A stretch of 48,378 nt of DNA from an uncultured Hyphomicrobiales bacterium. Lineage in GTDB: Bacteria > Pseudomonadota > Alphaproteobacteria > Rhizobiales > Xanthobacteraceae. Positions 46,222 through 48,378 of the stretch are shown here, one piece after another. The stretch spans positions 1 through 48,378 of the forward strand of contig CAISIV010000097.1 of the NCBI GenBank assembly GCA_903885555.1, read 5' to 3'. Under the pieces are notes generated by a model. The model was not told the origin of the DNA. It ran no database searches and worked only from the letters and a program-made list of their open reading frames with translations. Within the stretch, counting starts at the first letter, position 1. Each line of letters starts with the position of its first letter. Both the position numbers and the translations under genes were made by a program.

Positions 46222-47229
46222 TTATTTAAAACTTAAATCCATGACATTGCGCGGCACCACGCTGCTGTCGATCAGGCTTTGCGATTTATACCACTCGACC
46301 TGACGCTCGACGTCGGCCGCATCGAGCCGCGCCTGCGGATCCATGTAATAAACAGTAGCCTCCACGGTGGCGATGCCGCTCGCCTGGTTCGGATAGACGT
46401 AGCGCGCGATCGCCGCGGCGGCGTCCTTCGACTTCGCATCGAGAATGCGCTTGCTGTATTTGTCGTTGCGCATCAGCGCAGCGGTATAGTCGGCGGCGCC
46501 CTTGCGATAGGCGCGGAGGAATTTATCGACCGTGTCGCGCTTGCCGATGGTCTTGGCCGACGCAAACAGCGCGCCGAGTTGCGGCTCGTCGATTTCAGAA
46601 AACCAGGACACGAGCTTGGCCTGACCCGCGGTCAACAGCTCGCGGGCATATTGCGGCGGCAAAATTGTCGCGTCGGCTTCGCCGGTGGCGACCTGACGCG
46701 CCATGACGTCCAGCGACGCGCCGGGCTTTAAGAGAACACTGCCGAGATCGAAGCGCTTGATGCGCGCGGTCTGACCCAGCTGGTAGTGATACGGCGAACC
46801 CAGTTCGCCGATGGCGAACGACTTGTCGGCGAGGTCGCCGGGCTTCTGCAGGCCTTTGGCATAGGCAGCGTTGGACGCGATGAGTTCGTGGCCCTCGTAG
46901 TCGCGCTTCTCGCGCACCTGCGCGGCAATCGCCTTTATCGCGCCCTTGCCAGCAAGATTGAAGGCTGCCCCGGTGAACGCAGCCACGGCGAAATCGGTGG
47001 CGCCGCCAGCCAAACCTTCCACAACCAGTTGCGGCGTGGTGTAGGCCATCATTTCGACGTCGAGGCCTTCGGCCTTGAAGTAGCCGTTCGTTGCCGCCAG
47101 GAACAACGCGCCGCTCGTCGCCAGCCGTTGCGTACCAACGACGACCCGCTCCTGCGCCAGAACCGGCGTAAAGGCAGGCGTCAGCAAAACGGCAATCAGC
47201 GGAAGGATCGCGTACAGGCGGCGAATCAT
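46222..47229 (-). CDS. NMT1/SsuA-like ABC transporter substrate-binding protein (orphan)
   Basis: 335 residues; Sec signal peptide of about 25 residues (LLTPAFTPVLA-QE). Type II periplasmic binding fold: VVVGTQRLATSGALFLAATNGYFKAEGLDVE is the standard opening of the nitrate/sulfonate/taurine class (here residues about 28-60), and LLKPGASLDVMARQVATGEADATILPP the ligand-strand region. No permease or ATPase gene is nearby. The ligand is not predictable; aliphatic sulfonates and thiamine precursors are common for the class. Downstream of aspartate aminotransferase. Confidence 0.88.
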   Translation of the reverse strand: MIRRLYAILPLIAVLLTPAFTPVLAQERVVVGTQRLATSGALFLAATNGYFKAEGLDVEMMAYTTPQLVVEGLAGGATDFAVAAFTGAAFNLAGKGAIKAIAAQVREKRDYEGHELIASNAAYAKGLQKPGDLADKSFAIGELGSPYHYQLGQTARIKRFDLGSVLLKPGASLDVMARQVATGEADATILPPQYARELLTAGQAKLVSWFSEIDEPQLGALFASAKTIGKRDTVDKFLRAYRKGAADYTAALMRNDKYSKRILDAKSKDAAAAIARYVYPNQASGIATVEATVYYMDPQARLDAADVERQVEWYKSQSLIDSSVVPRNVMDLSFK

Positions 47230-47240
47230 ACCGCCAGATT

Positions 47241-47275
47241 AGCGAAGCCGGGGGCGATTCGTCCCCGCCCTCGCT
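47241..47275 (-). terminator. Stem-loop after the aminotransferase gene
   Basis: AGCGA (47241-47245) faces TCGCT (47271-47275), and the core GGGGGCG-att-CGTCCCC (47250-47266) has 7 pairs including one G-U. It directly abuts the aminotransferase stop codon; no U-run. Confidence 0.5.

Positions 47276-48378
<1,103 letters not shown>

Overview
The window is 48.4 kb of GC-rich, densely coding DNA with short intergenic gaps and many 4-bp gene overlaps. It reads as an alphaproteobacterium of the Hyphomicrobiales (Bradyrhizobium / Rhodopseudomonas / Xanthobacteraceae relatives). This is inferred from the palindromic repeats of the type common in those genomes (near 3.4-3.6 kb and 28.7 kb), the many branched-chain-type ABC importers, the tripartite tricarboxylate transporter with Bug-type binding proteins, and the zeta-class GST and cyclase families. 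I see no rRNA, tRNA, CRISPR array, insertion sequence or phage gene. 46 genes are called; the first and last are cut by the window edges.

Layout. 0-6.2 kb: a molybdenum hydroxylase large subunit (partial), an exported isochorismatase-fold protein, a cyclase-family hydrolase, a HisD-like dehydrogenase overlapping an SDR, and a small exported lipocalin-like protein. 6.2-13.9 kb: a flavin monooxygenase (LLM class) and a 2-hydroxyacid dehydrogenase divergent from a LysR regulator, a zeta-class GST, two 3-hydroxyisobutyrate-dehydrogenase-family enzymes transcribed divergently, and a CocE/NonD hydrolase. 14.0-23.7 kb: two complete, paralogous, tandem Liv-type ABC importers (orders H-M-binding protein-G-F and binding protein-H-M-G-F). 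23.8-26.8 kb: an ACMSD-type amidohydrolase, a cytochrome b561-type membrane protein and a histidine-rich LVIVD propeller protein, apparently co-transcribed with the second importer. 26.9-28.6 kb: an FAD monooxygenase resembling dihydroxypyridine hydroxylase, divergent from a cupin. 29.0-33.6 kb: a third Liv importer, whose likely binding protein is encoded convergently. 33.8-38.9 kb: a second cyclase-family hydrolase and a TctC-TctC-TctB-TctA tripartite transporter with duplicated binding proteins. 39-48.4 kb: more generic genes: HdeD-like, CreA, an Aer-like PAS chemoreceptor, DUF2189, MsrP, an EF-G-like GTPase, an orphan NMT1-type binding protein and aspartate aminotransferase.

Working together. 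The first 39 kb look like an uptake-and-catabolism island for one or more organic acids, plausibly aromatic or N-heteroaromatic. Four import systems sit among a Mo-hydroxylase, two flavin monooxygenases, an amidohydrolase/decarboxylase, two cyclase-type hydrolases, a zeta-GST isomerase and several dehydrogenases. The substrate cannot be fixed from sequence alone. The most unusual unit is the amidohydrolase / cytochrome b561 / LVIVD-propeller cluster at 23.8-26.8 kb.
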